From Otis tarda (lineage: Eukaryota > Chordata > Aves > Otidiformes > Otididae): a DNA stretch of 64,000 bases. The stretch spans positions 4,852,001 through 4,916,000 of the forward strand of contig CM048554.1 of the NCBI GenBank assembly GCA_026413225.1, given 5' to 3'. Below the pieces are notes generated by a model. The model worked only from the letters and a program-made list of their open reading frames with translations. It was not told the origin of the DNA and ran no database searches. Numbering within the stretch: position 1 is the first letter of the stretch; each line of letters begins with the position of its first letter. The position numbers and the translations under genes were made by a program. Below, piece after piece: positions 24,076 through 36,171 of the stretch.

Positions 24076-25429
24076 GTGCAGAAATTCAAAACATTTGTGG
24101 AACATTTATTAGCAAGAAAATACACCAGCCTTTTGGGAGATTTGGATCAACAGCAACAATCATCTGTGGGCCAAGGTCAGTCCAGTTTGTGCAGGGAACG
24201 AAAAATGACTTGGCCACAGGGAGAGAGATTGCAGCTCTTTCCAGTTGGTTTCATCTCTAGTACATGGAGACCAGGGTGGGAGCTCTTCCCTATGCCGAGT
24301 TTTCACTGGTGGAGTCATTTCAGACTTCATCAGGTTCCCGACAAAATCCTGAGATGGCGGAGGTCACTGGGATGGGATCCATCACATCCCATCTGCTGCT
24401 GAGCCCGAGCAAATCATCTGGCACAGCCACCTTCCCCCTCCACAGTCATTTCCAAATTCACTCAAGCACAAAATACATGATTTTGCCAGAATGCCTGATG
24501 GGTGATGTGCTATAATGACATGAAAGGGTAAGATGAGGGAACTGTTTTGTTGTTTTGGAGTGTTTGTTTTTTTTTTTTTTCATAAAAGCATAGAGGTCAA
24601 CTTTTTATCAAGAATCTGAGAATCAAAGTAGAACATAGCAAATGCAAATGACCTTCTCACATACATCAAATAAAAAAATATAAGAAAATGGAAAAAAAAC
24701 CAAAAATACCAAAAAGTAAAAGAAATGGCCAAGCTCTCAGAAAGTAGCAATCTGGCACTTTCTGGGTTAAAGAAGAAGAACTGGCATTTCTGAGTTAAAC
24801 AGACACTTTCTATCCAAATGATATTGTGTGGAAGGTCCAATTATCTGAAAAATCCCCACACAAGTTGTTTCCCAGCATTGTTCTCAAAAGGCCAGTCCTG
24901 CCCTGAGCAGACAGAGTTCCAGGGACCCACGGCTGAGGACCTTTGCTCAAGAATGCAGATTTGGGACGCTGACTTCCATGAGAACAGCCACATGTACTGC
25001 TTTAGGCACAGTCCACGCAGAAATGCTCCCAGCAGACTTGCCTCCTCCAGTAGCAAGGACACGGGTACAGAGACGGCTGGTCCTTGCAGGAGGTATCTGC
25101 CTGGAGGACAAGGTGCTTCCTGTGCCTTCCCTAAACCCTGAGCACCTGGGACAAGTCAGGGCCTGGCCCAGCTCTGACTTGTCCTGACACTGCTGACGTT
25201 ATTTGTGTGATGAGCCTCTACGCTGCACTTACAGGAACGCTTTAGCTGTAACCCACAAAGCCAAGCCCGGTCGGAATTAATATTGAACTCAATCCCTAGT
25301 AGCTTCCCTTAGACATCAGCATTCCAGCACATGTAATATGATGAAAACAAATTTCATGCCATGAAAGCAGAAATATGGGTGAGGTCTGGGAGCATAGTTA
25401 GGATGTGGTTTTCATAAGCACTCAACGCT
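24076..25429. other. non-coding DNA, no gene seen
   Basis: A T run lies at about 24568-24581. Overlapping frames on the plus strand (24072-24515) and on both strands near 24818-25187 show no recognisable domains. Confidence 0.5.
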
Positions 25430-25530
25430 GGCTTAACTCTGCTCCTATTACAGTCCAGGGTAAGAAAGCCCCGTTGACTTCAATGGGAGAGGAATTAGGC
25501 CAGCACGGAGTGGTTTTGAAAATCCCACCC
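25430..25530. repeat. ancient palindromic repeat relic with 28-nt imperfect arms
   Basis: The left arm (25430-25457, starting GGCTTAACTCTGCTCC) pairs with the right arm (25474-25501, TTGACTTCAATGGG... to TAGGCC) at about 20 of 28 positions across a 16-nt loop. The right side continues 'gtggttttgaaaatcccaccc'. From memory, 'ttgacttcaatggga' and 'ttttgaaaatccca' recur in an old hairpin-like repeat of turtles, crocodilians and birds. No protein is encoded. It probably predates the bird radiation, given the divergence of the arms. Confidence 0.55.
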
Positions 25531-26351
25531 TTAGCTTTTATATAACGTAGAAAATAAGAATCACATGCAAACCTTGAGAGGGTAATTGGCCCATTAAAAT
25601 GCATATCATTATTTATTTTAGTCACCATTTTCAATTTGAAGATTTGTGGCACTGATAGATGCGGCCTGACAACAGCTAGGGAACGCCCTCCAACTGGGGA
25701 GAGATGAACCTCTTCGGGGAGAGGAGCGCAACACCACGGAAGTCACAGAGCCAGCTGAAAGCAATGGATTTACACAGTTCTCAGTTCTAAAAAAATAGTC
25801 CTTTAAAAAAACCTAAACATGTTTGTAGAGATTTCATTTTTTTTTTTTGGGGGAGAAAGAAGAACTTTCCATTGGGAGGACCAAAGTCTCCTATCCTCAT
25901 CTAACAGTCTACTTTTATGGTCTTTTGTCCTTCCTCATTTATGACAAAAACTGCAGCTGGAAAACAAACAAATGTGTTTCCCCTACTGCCTTTCAAATGA
26001 ACAAAAGTTGTGAAAAAACCTTCAGTCTACATTTCCCTGTACCAGTAGCCTTCGACGGGGAGGTGCTGGTGTCCTGGCTGGCCATCATGGTCCTGCTGGG
26101 ATCAAAGGTACCAGATGGGACACGGTGTGATGCAGAGCTGAAGAGGCAGGATCTGCTGTGTCAATCTGGAACATGTTATCCACTTGCCTACCTTCCAGGA
26201 GAAGAGGAAGAGTAGGAAAAAAACCATTGTTTAAAGGCTGTAAAACTCTGAGCTGTTCTCTGAAGGGAAACTTTGGAGCACCTCATTGTTTCCTCAGGAC
26301 CTCTCAATAGGAAGCAGAGAGTGAATTGGCTTCCAAGGGGTCTGCATCCCC
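25531..26351. other. non-coding DNA, no gene seen
   Basis: The plus-strand frame at 25847-26215 (122 codons) shows no recognisable domain. I considered an exon ending near 26108 (AAAGGTACC could serve as a splice donor) but found nothing to support it. Confidence 0.45.
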
Positions 26352-27014
26352 ATGATCAAGCCTGGGGGTCACACAGAGGCGACCGCCTTTGCTTGTCCCC
26401 AGGGGCGCGGGGACCTGGCATGCCCTCGGCGTGGCAGTGAGTCAGGAATGACTCATAAAGAGGATAGACTTGTTCTCAGGCACTCAGGAAGCTCACATGG
26501 AGGAAGAGGACAACCAGGACATGAAGGCATCTTAGTTGTGCAAGAGGAGAGGCTGCTGGGTTTATTCACTAGTACCAGCACAGCAAAAAGCAGGGGCAAC
26601 GTAGTATTTCAGGGCTTTGCCATCGTTGATGGAGGTAAAGGGATCTGGCCACTGACCTGTTGCTTTCTGACCTCTACTGCTCCAGCTGAATGTTGGTCCT
26701 CCCTGCACATCTTGCACGGAAAGTGCTGCCAGCCTAATCGTGATGCTGTCAGCAAAGCATTTATCAAGCCGATAGGTCAGGTAAGGATAAAAACAACACG
26801 TGTCCGCAACGCGGTTAGTTCTCCCATCACTCCTAAATCGCTACTCGTCTCTTTCTGCCCTGATCGCAAGCGTTTTGCCGATGCTCTGGCATCCGTTCGG
26901 CTCACCGCTGTACGCTCCTGTCATCAGAGCATTAGGTCCTTGCCGCGGAAAGCCTTACACACACACTTCATGCCAGGTCCTTGCCTGCAGCAGGGCTCCA
27001 CGGTCAGGCTCTGA
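26352..27014 (+). other. longest open frame in window (220 codons), probably chance
   Basis: The frame opens at an ATG (26352) and closes at 27014 in a GC-richer patch. The predicted protein lacks any transmembrane segment, signal peptide, repeated motif or family signature I recognise. It is overlapped by a 135-codon frame in another phase (26800-27207) and an antisense frame (26924-27175), as expected where stop codons are rare because of base composition. The start is not preceded by a promoter-like element. I leave it as an open frame, not a CDS. Confidence 0.15.
26438..26455. promoter_or_regulatory. palindromic double AP-1 site
   Basis: TGAGTCAGGAATGACTCA contains two perfect TGASTCA sites (26438-26444 and 26449-26455) in inverted orientation, separated by GGAA, an ETS core. 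The start-to-start spacing is 11 bp, about one helical turn. AP-1 (Fos/Jun) and ETS factors often act together, but function here is inference. Confidence 0.4.
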
Positions 27015-27475
27015 TGGCAATGGCTCTGCGGAGACCGGGTCAAACCTCTTTTCCCATCACTGCGCAAGCATTTTGCACAAGAAAAGTCACCAGCACAAGC
27101 CGTTAACAGTGCTGGGCACAGAGACTGGAGCCCCAGGAGAGACATTAACACCTCGCCTAGGTTCAGGGTCCTCATTCACCTCTGAAAGCACAGCTAAGGT
27201 TTCTTAGCCCCTTGCTGAAACTACCCACGGTGAGAAGACCGGTTAGCCCAGCTGAGACCCCTGGCACCTGTAACCCAAGCAGGCTCTTCATCTGTCATGC
27301 GAGATGTGACCCCTGGAGACTTCAGGCTGCTGGGGAAAAGATGCTTTTATCAAACATTTTTTGCCATAACCGACACAGGGGGCTCTTTGCCAGATTCCTT
27401 CACTCTTTCCCCTGCTTTATTTGCACAGATGTTTTCGCCAAAGCTTGTCATCAACTTGGGGAGGGGGCAGTTGGG

Positions 27476-27521
27476 AAAAAAAAAAAAAAAAAAGAAAAGA
27501 AAAGGAAAGGAAAAAAAAAAA
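27476..27521 (+). repeat. A-rich polypurine tract
   Basis: An 18-nt A run followed by GAAAAGAAAAGGAAAGG and 11 more A residues, about 46 purines without interruption. Such tracts are simple-sequence repeats that vary in length and confuse frame prediction. Confidence 0.9.
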
Positions 27522-28110
27522 TGACCGAACAAGTTGAAGAAATTGCAAACAGTAAATCTGGCGCTCGCTGGGCCGAGCCCAATAAGTTGCTGAGGTTGTA
27601 CTTTTCAGGTTCGGTTTTAGGCTCTTGTAAATTTTCAGTTATTTTTAACCCGCCTTTCTGAGTGAGCCTAGGAATGAGAAAGTAATCGTTTCATCAACTC
27701 AGGCTATATAAATCTCCTCGGGGTTTATTATTTGCTGTTTCATTTTACTGGCACAAGAGCTCCTACAAAAGTACAATAACCTACTCATTGATTTACAACT
27801 TGGAAGCAGGGGCACGCTGAAAAACCGAGCGCGCAGCACCTGAGGAAAAGTGCACCGAGTTAATTGAAAAGCTTCAGGAAACTGGAATTCCTCGCGGTGA
27901 TACCGTCACATGCGTCAGTCACCAGATGTAACTCCAATTTTCTGCTTTCATAATAAGAATCCAATTGATATCCCCAGAAATAAAAATCTGCAGCCAGAAT
28001 AACAGCACATTTATCATGAGGGGGTTTGAACCTTAGAAGAGAGCTGTGCACAGCCCTCAGCAGAGGGGTCCGTAAGTGCCGTGGGTACTTTTTTTATATG
28101 AGTATGCTTT

Positions 28111-28136
28111 TGTGTGTATATCTATACATACACACA
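28111..28136. repeat. short inverted repeat in TA/CA-rich microsatellite
   Basis: TGTGTGTAT (28111-28119) and its exact reverse complement ATACACACA (28128-28136) are separated by 8 nt, giving a potential 9-bp stem. It lies within a TA/CA-rich stretch, so it most likely arose from microsatellite sequence. Confidence 0.7.
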
Positions 28137-30734
28137 GGCATATATATCTCCCAAGGAAGTCTAAGATGAGAAAAAGGATGTTGTCTCTGGAGAGTGACTC
28201 CCATAGCCTGAGTTAAACATCACTGCCCTCGTTCTTTTATCCATTTTGTTCTTCCACCAACCCCACATCTCCATCTTTCTCTCTCACACACAGACTTTTC
28301 CTGCAGTCCTGACCCATGCCATTGCTCGCCAGGTAGAAGTTGATATTTTCCAAGTGGACCGTTGCCTTTGATTAGAAACAGTGAGCAGCCCAGCAGAACA
28401 CCGCATCCTCCTTCACACGAACATCTACATATGCACCATGCGTATATACACCTACATATGCCCATTCATTGTCTTTTGGACATCTACATGTCGCCATCTG
28501 GCCATGAAGGCATGGTCGAAATAGAGTGGTAGATAAGCACCAGGCAATATTAACGCATCTCTCCGTTTTCTCAAAGCAGGTAGTAACAGACCGGCTATAG
28601 AGGGAAACTCAGCCAGATGCTGCTGACGCCAAAGTCTCATTCCCATGGGCTGCGGGACGGAGCGTGCTGGCTGCAGCTGCCCTTAGGGAGCTCAGCCACT
28701 GCTCTCCACGTGCTCCCTGGAGAAGAAGAGTAGGAAATAAAAAAAATCTGCAACATCTCTCCATGGAGGAAACACAGGGAATGGCATTTTTTTTGGTCCA
28801 GATTTAGAGGTTTCCAGCTCAGGTAGGTTTCACGCTACCTTTAGTGGGGCTCGTACTTTGTCAGGATGGGGTTTATCATGCAATGTTGGATGGACTGCAA
28901 AAACCTCACCTTCACGCCCTGTTTCCTAGATCTCCCTTGGACACCAATACGTAGCATCCCTGAAAACAAGGCCGCTTTGCTTCCTATACCTAAGAAACAG
29001 GCTCTATTCCATACTTTGGCAAGAACTTATCTCAGTGGTGTACAAGGTCCCCAACAGGGATTTAGCTGTCCTCGTAAAGCTGGCAGGCACTTATCTAATG
29101 TAAACATTCCCATGGAGATTTTACATACATTAGGGTGAAAAAACTCCTTTAGTTGTTTTCCAATCAGTTTTAGGCAATGTCTGACTATATACTCAGACCA
29201 GATGGAGTTGGTTGAAGAATTTTCTTTTTAAAATGGACAGCTCTGCTTCCGAATGAAGCACAAGTGACCATTTCCCTCCTTTTATAGCTGAAATCTGCGA
29301 TTCCTGTCAGACAGAAATAACAAAATGTAATGAAATTAGTGTTCTCACTGAAATTTAAACTCTTTCATATATTTCTATGTTCAGTAATCTTAACACGTTG
29401 CACCCACTCACATGCACACACGCGTATGTAATTTTGAAAAAATAATTTATTACAACAACATTATCACCTAAATGGGGGTAAAACTCAAAAATCACAGATC
29501 CTTTCTGCAAAGGCAGATGACCTGCAGCGCTTGCTTTTTGCACCCCCATCGGTGACCCTAGCAGGAATTGTGTCCTGATGTCATCCAGCAAACATTATGG
29601 TGCAGATCTGTGATTTCCATATATTTTGCAATAAACAGCCATCAGGATTTCTCCTGGACTGCAAAAAATCTTTGTGCCCAAGCTCCTAATTGAAACCCCC
29701 AAAATGAGCACGAGTCCCAGGGGCTGCTGCAGGCTTGTGCCTTGGCTTCGTGGGAGATCGGAGACCACCTGACCAGAGCTTGGGACCAGTGACAACTTGT
29801 TTACAACCCCAGCAGCTTCCACATCAGATCAGGTTGTTCTGCTGCTAATGCACACCTCCCTGCCTTTGCTTCGAATCTATGCCGAGTTAAAGAAAAAAAA
29901 AAAAACCACACCAAAAAAAATCCAAAACGTCCTGTAAAAATTATAGCAGTTTAATTATGGCAGCTGACTTTTGTCCTATCACCTTATTTAACAGTCTTGT
30001 CTCTGTTAGTAGCGCACATATTGTGCTCATGAGGAAAAAACCTCAAGAGGCTAAACTACTTCTCAAATTTTTTAGACCTTTGATATGGGCTGATTTCTCC
30101 TAGAAAACCCACTCCAAAGCCATTTATGGGTAACACCACTGGCATAAAAAGCTGCCTTGGAAACTGGCCCCAGCTCAGCCCTGCCAGAAGACCACCAAGA
30201 CAGACCCTTCTGGTCATGAGGGCTTGGCGAGAAGCATCACCCTTCCGCCAGCTATAGGTAGACTTCTCCCATCAGCTGCCACGCGTGAGCTGTGAATGTC
30301 TTCCTACAGTCACTGAAGAACTAAGTTTGCAACGCATTTCAGATAAGATGCTTTTTGGTACTTTACGCAAAGTGGCTTTCTTTCATCTGAGACCCTCTAG
30401 TTTTCTTTTCTAATCATTTACCCAAATCTCACTGACACCTGTTTTTCATGAGACCAACTGAAGGACGTATCTCACAGGAATGATTGATTTCCAGGAGCAG
30501 ACTGCCAAAATAACCCTACTGCAGAGTGGTGAGCACCCATAACGCTCTTCACTCCGCAAGAAGAGCAAGTCCAACAAGTCAGTACTAAATACTCTCCTAT
30601 TAACCTGCCTCTGAAGTTTAGGTAAACTTCCTGATCACTTAAACTTTCCATTTATTTTTGGGAACTATTTCCAGTAAGTCATTCAAGATGGATTACAGTT
30701 CAACTGGAAGCTTGGGAATAGAGAGATGGTCACA

Positions 30735-31075
30735 GGAAAGCTGGGTTCAATTCTTGCCTCTGCCACAGACTTCCTGTATAAAACCAGATGCACTGCACTG
30801 GGGGGGGGGGGTGGGGGGTGTGGTATTCACCCATCTAACTCAAAACATCTAATTTCCATGCCTATATTAAGAGCTCAGGCTTCCATTATAGCCCGTGGAC
30901 TGACCCAGGCTGGGGTGATCCAGAGCGCTTCCAGGAGTAGCACGCTCACCGACCACATAGAGAGCATAGGGTCCTAATTTAAGAGCATAAAGGAGACTTC
31001 TAAATCACCTCTGCCCTTCTGACATCCTTGGGGCTCAGTTTCTCACCCGTGAAACAGGTCCTGGATTAGTGACAT
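30735..31075 (+). repeat. ancient MIR / L3-like relic, interrupted
   Basis: Two recognisable parts are separated by about 220 bp. The first, at 30741-30780, reads 'ctgggttcaattcttgcc' then 'ctctgccacagacttcctgta', like the 5' portion of MIR/L3-type repeats. The second, at 31006-31072, reads 'tcacctctgcccttc...' then 'gctcagtttctcacccgtgaa', like the following portion ('cctcagtttcctcatctgtaaaa'). The intervening sequence contains the 12-G run. Either two separate relics lie here or one element was split by a later insertion. Confidence 0.45.
30800..30823 (+). repeat. G-run, potential G-quadruplex
   Basis: Twelve consecutive G residues (30800-30811), T, six more G (30813-30818), then TGTGG. 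This satisfies a G-quadruplex-forming pattern on the plus strand. It is also a frequent site of sequencing error and length polymorphism. Confidence 0.75.
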
Positions 31076-32783
31076 GAAGAAAGCGGTACCCAAACCGAGC
31101 TTGAGCACCAGTCCCCTGAGGCTCAGCAGCTCAGGAGACGCACTAGGCAAGACCAAACTTCTGATATAAAATTTTTCATTGACATCTGTAATTTATCTAC
31201 TTTCTGATTAAAAAAAAAGAAATTAAAAAAGGAAAATGTTTCAAGTATGTTTTTATAAAGTAGCATTTCCCCCCCTCCCTTTTTTTTTTTCTGTCACCTG
31301 ATGGTTCTCCCTAGGGTCTTGAGAACACAATGCAACTGCAAAAGAAGTTCTGGTGACATTTGTGAAAATACTGCCACAAAATTTGACCTCAAACTAAACA
31401 TTTGTCCTATCAGTATTTTTGAAATGAAAAAAATAGCCTATATATGCTACTGAAGTAAATTCAAATCCTTTTGAGTATTCTTCCCCAGATGTACGCTTCA
31501 AGGATTTTTCTTGTTCACCTGTAGTTCCAAATAACTGAGTATATTGCCCTCTATGCCTCCAGAATTAAATTATTTGAGAACATTGTTTGAAATATCTAAA
31601 AAGAGAGAGTAACGCCACAGACAGACAATCACTCAAGATTTTGTAAGGAATTTTAAAATGCAAGGCTTCATATAGAGCAGATTCAGCTCTGAACAATAAA
31701 CATGTGCATTCCTGGGGCTTTTTTCTTTTTTTTTTTGGAGGACTGTAAACTTTCCTTTCACAAAACGTCCCATTTGGGATTGACACTATATCAGTGTCTG
31801 AAGATTGTGCTACTGAGCGGCTCCTCAAAATCCTGCAGTGATAAATTAAACCGGAGGAAACGGATCATTTCTACTATCAGGGTCACAGTTGTCAACTCCT
31901 AACAGGGCAATTGACTTGTCAAGTTGTCTCTGAAAGCCTCAGCTCAGATTTCATTGCCTTTCACATTTTTTTTCAGAATTGTATACATGGGTCTCCGAGC
32001 CTGTCTTTCACCCGGCGCTTCGGGAAATTCCAGGCACCAATCCTGCTCATAAATTGCAGAGGAATAGATGAGGCCAGTCTCAGCATGAAACTCTCCTACT
32101 GAGCAATGGTGTGGAAATATTAAATACAAGAAAAGATACGGTGGGGGATGCGCACGTGAACAGATGGGGATTTGCTTGTGTGTCACTCTCAGACACGAGC
32201 AAGATCTTAAATGGTGAAAGGTCATTTGGAAAAGCCACGGAACACCTCTAGCATCAAGAAGAGAAGAAAAAAAGAAAGCTCTGATGCTCTAAGGCTTACT
32301 GTATTATTTTGAATAACAATCAAATCTACCTGAGAGAGAAACAAGACAATAACTGTAAGCAGACCAAGCCCACTTGTCTTGATTATTACGTTTCCTACTT
32401 ACATTTTTATAGTTTATGTAATTCAGACATATATATATATATTAGTTCGAAATCAAACCAAGATCAGTACTACATAACAGTACTGAAGAACCACCAAGAA
32501 CTGTACCAAGAAATTAGTACAGCAGGAGGACTCATTTGAATTTCACATCACAGGCTCTTGCCAGAGAGGAGAGGAGAAGCCATTTCCAGTGCATTACCGT
32601 AATTCCTGGGTCATGCTGCTACCCAAATTAGAGTTTCCGTTTTCAAAAAATGCTTTGGAGTAATGCAGAAACTTAAGTGATCACTTAAGGGAAATGCCGC
32701 TATTAAAAAAAATGCTCTTGTTCCAAAACCAAAATTGGTCGGTGGTCAACTAAAAGATTCGTTTTGTTGTTAACGATTTCTTT

Positions 32784-32808
32784 TGGTGGTGGTGGTGCTG
32801 GTGCTGCA
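32784..32808 (+). repeat. GGT/GCT triplet microsatellite
   Basis: Five GGT units followed by a GCT-interspersed extension (GGTGGTGGTGGTGCTGGTGC). Simple-sequence repeat in AT-rich surroundings. Confidence 0.75.
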
Positions 32809-35652
32809 ATTAAATTGAAAGGTTTCTATTATGATGTTAACATCCTTGTTTTTATTACTGATTAAATAAATAGTTTTTTTTTTAATTTTTCCCCCCAGAA
32901 CTAAGCCGCATCCATTTTTCCATGGAAGACCTCAGTTTCAATGAAAATCATCTCTGGAGGAAAAGTGTTCTGTTGGAAAATAGTGACCAGCTCTTATAAT
33001 CATGGTTGAAAATCCAAACACACCCAGATGTACTGCGAGCCCTTGTCATCTTTGGGGGATGTCTGAGTTTTTGCAGCGTTCTCATATACAGCCATGGCAC
33101 TTTGAACGGAGAAGGTGAAGTAAGAATATGTGTAGGGAGTTTCTCTGCTTGGCCCTGCAAGAATGCCTTTTCCCTCTATGCCTAAAAAGACCATTTTTCC
33201 TCCCAAATCCATGCTCTTTACCACCTCACCCCCAGTTTACCCTCTTGTCATTTCCTCTTGCCCTCTTCCCGCCGTATCACGTTTCCAGTTCAGAATCTGT
33301 AGATCCACAACTGTTTAAAAAGCAGCTCAAACTTCCAACTTATAAACATCACTTCCTCTGTCTCCTGAATTTATTTTAATAGCTGATATTTGAGCCCAGG
33401 GGATTGTTTTAACTAACACTGTATAGTCAGAAGGAATCACTTTCCCCCAGGCTACCTCTAGGTCAATAGCATAAGGCAAGACCCCCTCACATTTCATTAC
33501 CCAGGGATCAGATCCCCTTTCCCAATCCATCACTCTGAAGCTCGTTCCTCCTATTCCTCTCAGATTTGCCTGCATGATTCATGCGGTGCCAAATCAACAG
33601 TATATTTGCTTTTTTCTCAGTTCATTGTTTTTATTTGCTTACATGTTCCCTGTCGTAGTTCAACTCATAAATCAACGCTGGTTTATTTTTTACAAACCCG
33701 TTGAAAGTTTGAGCCAGTTTCCACTGTTATGAAAGACTCCCAATACTACATGTCCTTTAACAGGTGGAAAATGTCTTAAGAGGCTGTTTGGATGGGAACG
33801 ATTTTCTAACTTAAAGACAAAGTAGTATTTATTTATGACTTAATCTAATTCCAAAACAAAGTAACAGTTCCCTGTACTGAATGATCTCCTTATGATGCTA
33901 TCCCACTAACATATGGTTTTATTATTTAAATAAAAAATGTAATATTGAAACCATTTCTAGCTATTAAACTTGTGTAACTGATTACGGTGGAACAATGTTC
34001 CTAGATATTTTAACAGACCGTTTTCCCTTAAGAAGACTACTGAGTGTTTGTCCTAGCTGCATTTGGCATCAAAAAAGCAAGCAAACAACCCCCAACACAC
34101 TTCCCCTTCCAATTCTTTTACTTAAGCTTTACTTTTCTTGGTTTAGAGTGAAGAGCTGTTGATTCACCAGGTTGTCAGTGGAACAAACCCACCCCTTTTC
34201 TGGTGACCTAGATTTGGAGAAAAAGAAACTGCAAAGAAGAACCCTCAAAGATGAGTTTTGTGTGTGTTACCAAGGTCAAAGCTTGGCTCAGCAAGCCAAG
34301 CCCTGACAGGTCCTGTTCTGGGACAAGGCTCACCTAAGTCACCTAGCCAGGTTCAGAAGTACAACAGAGAGGAACCTGCCTTCACAGCTATATCTCGCTT
34401 CAATACCTATCGGAGGGCAAAATTTTGTCACGAGTGACAGGTCTCCCCTCATCCCAATGACTGGACAGGGTGGTTCTCCTCTCCTCCCAGCTCTGTGCTG
34501 CACTAGGATCTGATCCCTGAGACCTTCTGGTGCCTCTTCCTCTCCCTGGCTGACTTAAGGTTTGGTTATGGGTTAGGACATCGAGGATATTCACTGGCAG
34601 CTGGGATGACAACAACGTGCTGCAAGTCAATGGCTTCAGTGCCTACAGAGCAAGAAAGGAATAAAGAGCAAAACAGGTTGTGGCCCTAATGGCTCCTGCT
34701 TGCAACTGCAGCTCCTTTCCCTTCAGAGAACTGATCTACACTTCTTCCTACGATTTCTTCATCAGGAACGGGCCTTTGAAGCACTGTGCCTGCAAGGACA
34801 GTAGGCTTAAAAACAGAGAAGGCCTCACCTGCTAGGATAGGAGAAAGATTTTGCCTGCTGCCAGAGGATGCCCAAAGCAGAAAGTCCAGAAGTCAGAAGC
34901 TTCTGACATTGCCGACCTCAGGCTAACATTGTACTGTTGGATTGAAACAAGTCATGTCGCAAGACTACTTTGAACGTGCTGAGAATCAGTTTTCATCAAA
35001 CATACAATGTTTAGTGCATTGAAAATATTTCCCCTCGTGAGTTCTGATGAAAACCTTGGCAATTTTGTGTGCTGTGAAAGTTTAAAAAAATAATTTAGAA
35101 TAACTGAAATATTTCTTTTCTGTAATGTTTCATTAGGACTTGGATACCATAATTTTCCAGTATTTTTACTCTAATGAGAGTATGTTTCTATACAGCATAT
35201 TGTTTTACATGGGAAAGCCATAACATAAAACTGAAAAATGCCAAAATTTTTTGGTTTGACAATTTTCAGAGCTTTTCTACCTTGCTTTTTCTGCAGATGA
35301 AAAATTGACTGAAACTGACCCTTTCTTGTAAGATGTTTCAGATTTGACACATCAGCATTTTCCAACCACAACACATTTACTTTGAAAAAAAAACTCAACC
35401 AACTTGGACAGTTGCAATGAACTTGTGCTCTTTGCTCGTTCCCTTCCAGCTCTGAGATCACTAGAGATGGATCCAATAGGAGGTTTCCACACGCCAAGAA
35501 TCCCTTTGTCCCACACACAAGCTGCCGTCTCACAGAAAACCTGCTTCCAGCCTTCTACTTTGTGAAGTTCATAACCCGGCCCTGTCCTTCAAGCCTTTAC
35601 AAAGATCCCTGAATTACTCTGCTGTAAAGCCATTAAAAAAAACTCTTCTTCC

Positions 35653-35657
35653 TAACT
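35653..35657 (+). repeat. 5-bp target-site duplication, left (TAACT)
   Basis: TAACT immediately precedes the TG start of the LTR and is repeated at 36823-36827 immediately after the terminal CA. A 5-bp duplication fits an ERVL-like or other class using 5-bp staggered integration. Confidence 0.85.
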
Positions 35658-35831
35658 TGTTGTGGTTTTGTTTAGTGAGGGGGGGCCTAAGGTGGCAGCT
35701 TCTGTAGGAAACTGCTAGAAGTTGTTCCCCTTTGTTCAGTGGACTCGGCCGGGCCTAGGGTGGATCTGCTGCTGGCCAAGGCCAAGCCAGTTGGTAGCAG
35801 AATGTCCCGCAATAACGCCTCTGCGATAATG

Positions 35832-35839
35832 TATTTAAG
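35832..35839 (+). promoter_or_regulatory. LTR TATA-like box
   Basis: TATTTAAG lies about 175 bp into the LTR, followed by a purine-rich tract (35845-35882). This would place the U3/R boundary near 35860-35870 if it is used. Position and motif only. Confidence 0.35.
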
Positions 35840-36171
35840 AAGGGGAAAACAGAAGAAAAAAAAAAGAAAAAAAAAAAAAGAGAAGATGTGAAGAAGCTGA
35901 GCGGGGGCAGAGGCGCAGAGGGGGAGGTGCAGGCCTCATGGGCCTTGCAGGCCTCCACCCTCTGGCCTCTCGCCAGGCAGCCGACTGGGCCCAACTCTGC
36001 CCAGCCTGGCTGCAAGAAATGGAGAGGAGATGAGCTGGATGATGTGAAGAGATTCTGAGAGGCGTCTGCCAGCCTGTTGTGAAGAACTTTTCTTGTGAGA
36101 AGAACGGCTGCAGATGCCAAGGTCAGTGAAGAAGGAGGGGGAGGAGTAATGTGGCCCCTGGCCAAGATTCC

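Larger units (their letters stand above)
27015..30734. other. non-coding DNA, no gene seen
   Basis: Includes the purine tract at 27476-27521, a TATATAAAT motif at 27705-27713, a small inverted repeat at 28111-28136 and an A-rich stretch at about 29891-29930. Frames are short and anonymous. The frame at 27212-27661 runs through the purine tract and is an artefact of it. Confidence 0.5.
31076..35657. other. AT-rich non-coding DNA, no gene seen
   Basis: Contains (AT)n at 32430-32443, a GGT/GCT-type triplet tract at 32784-32808 and several short A/T runs. A minus-strand frame at 35171-35533 (120 codons) has no recognisable domain. No LINE or RNA gene was seen. Confidence 0.55.

Noticed and set aside
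26041..26110. A coding exon ending at an AAAGGTACC donor
   Set aside because: No matching acceptor, no protein family, and no neighbouring exon could be found.
27212..27661. A 149-codon plus-strand frame as a gene
   Set aside because: It encodes a lysine-rich run only because it crosses an A/G tract, with no recognisable domain on either side.
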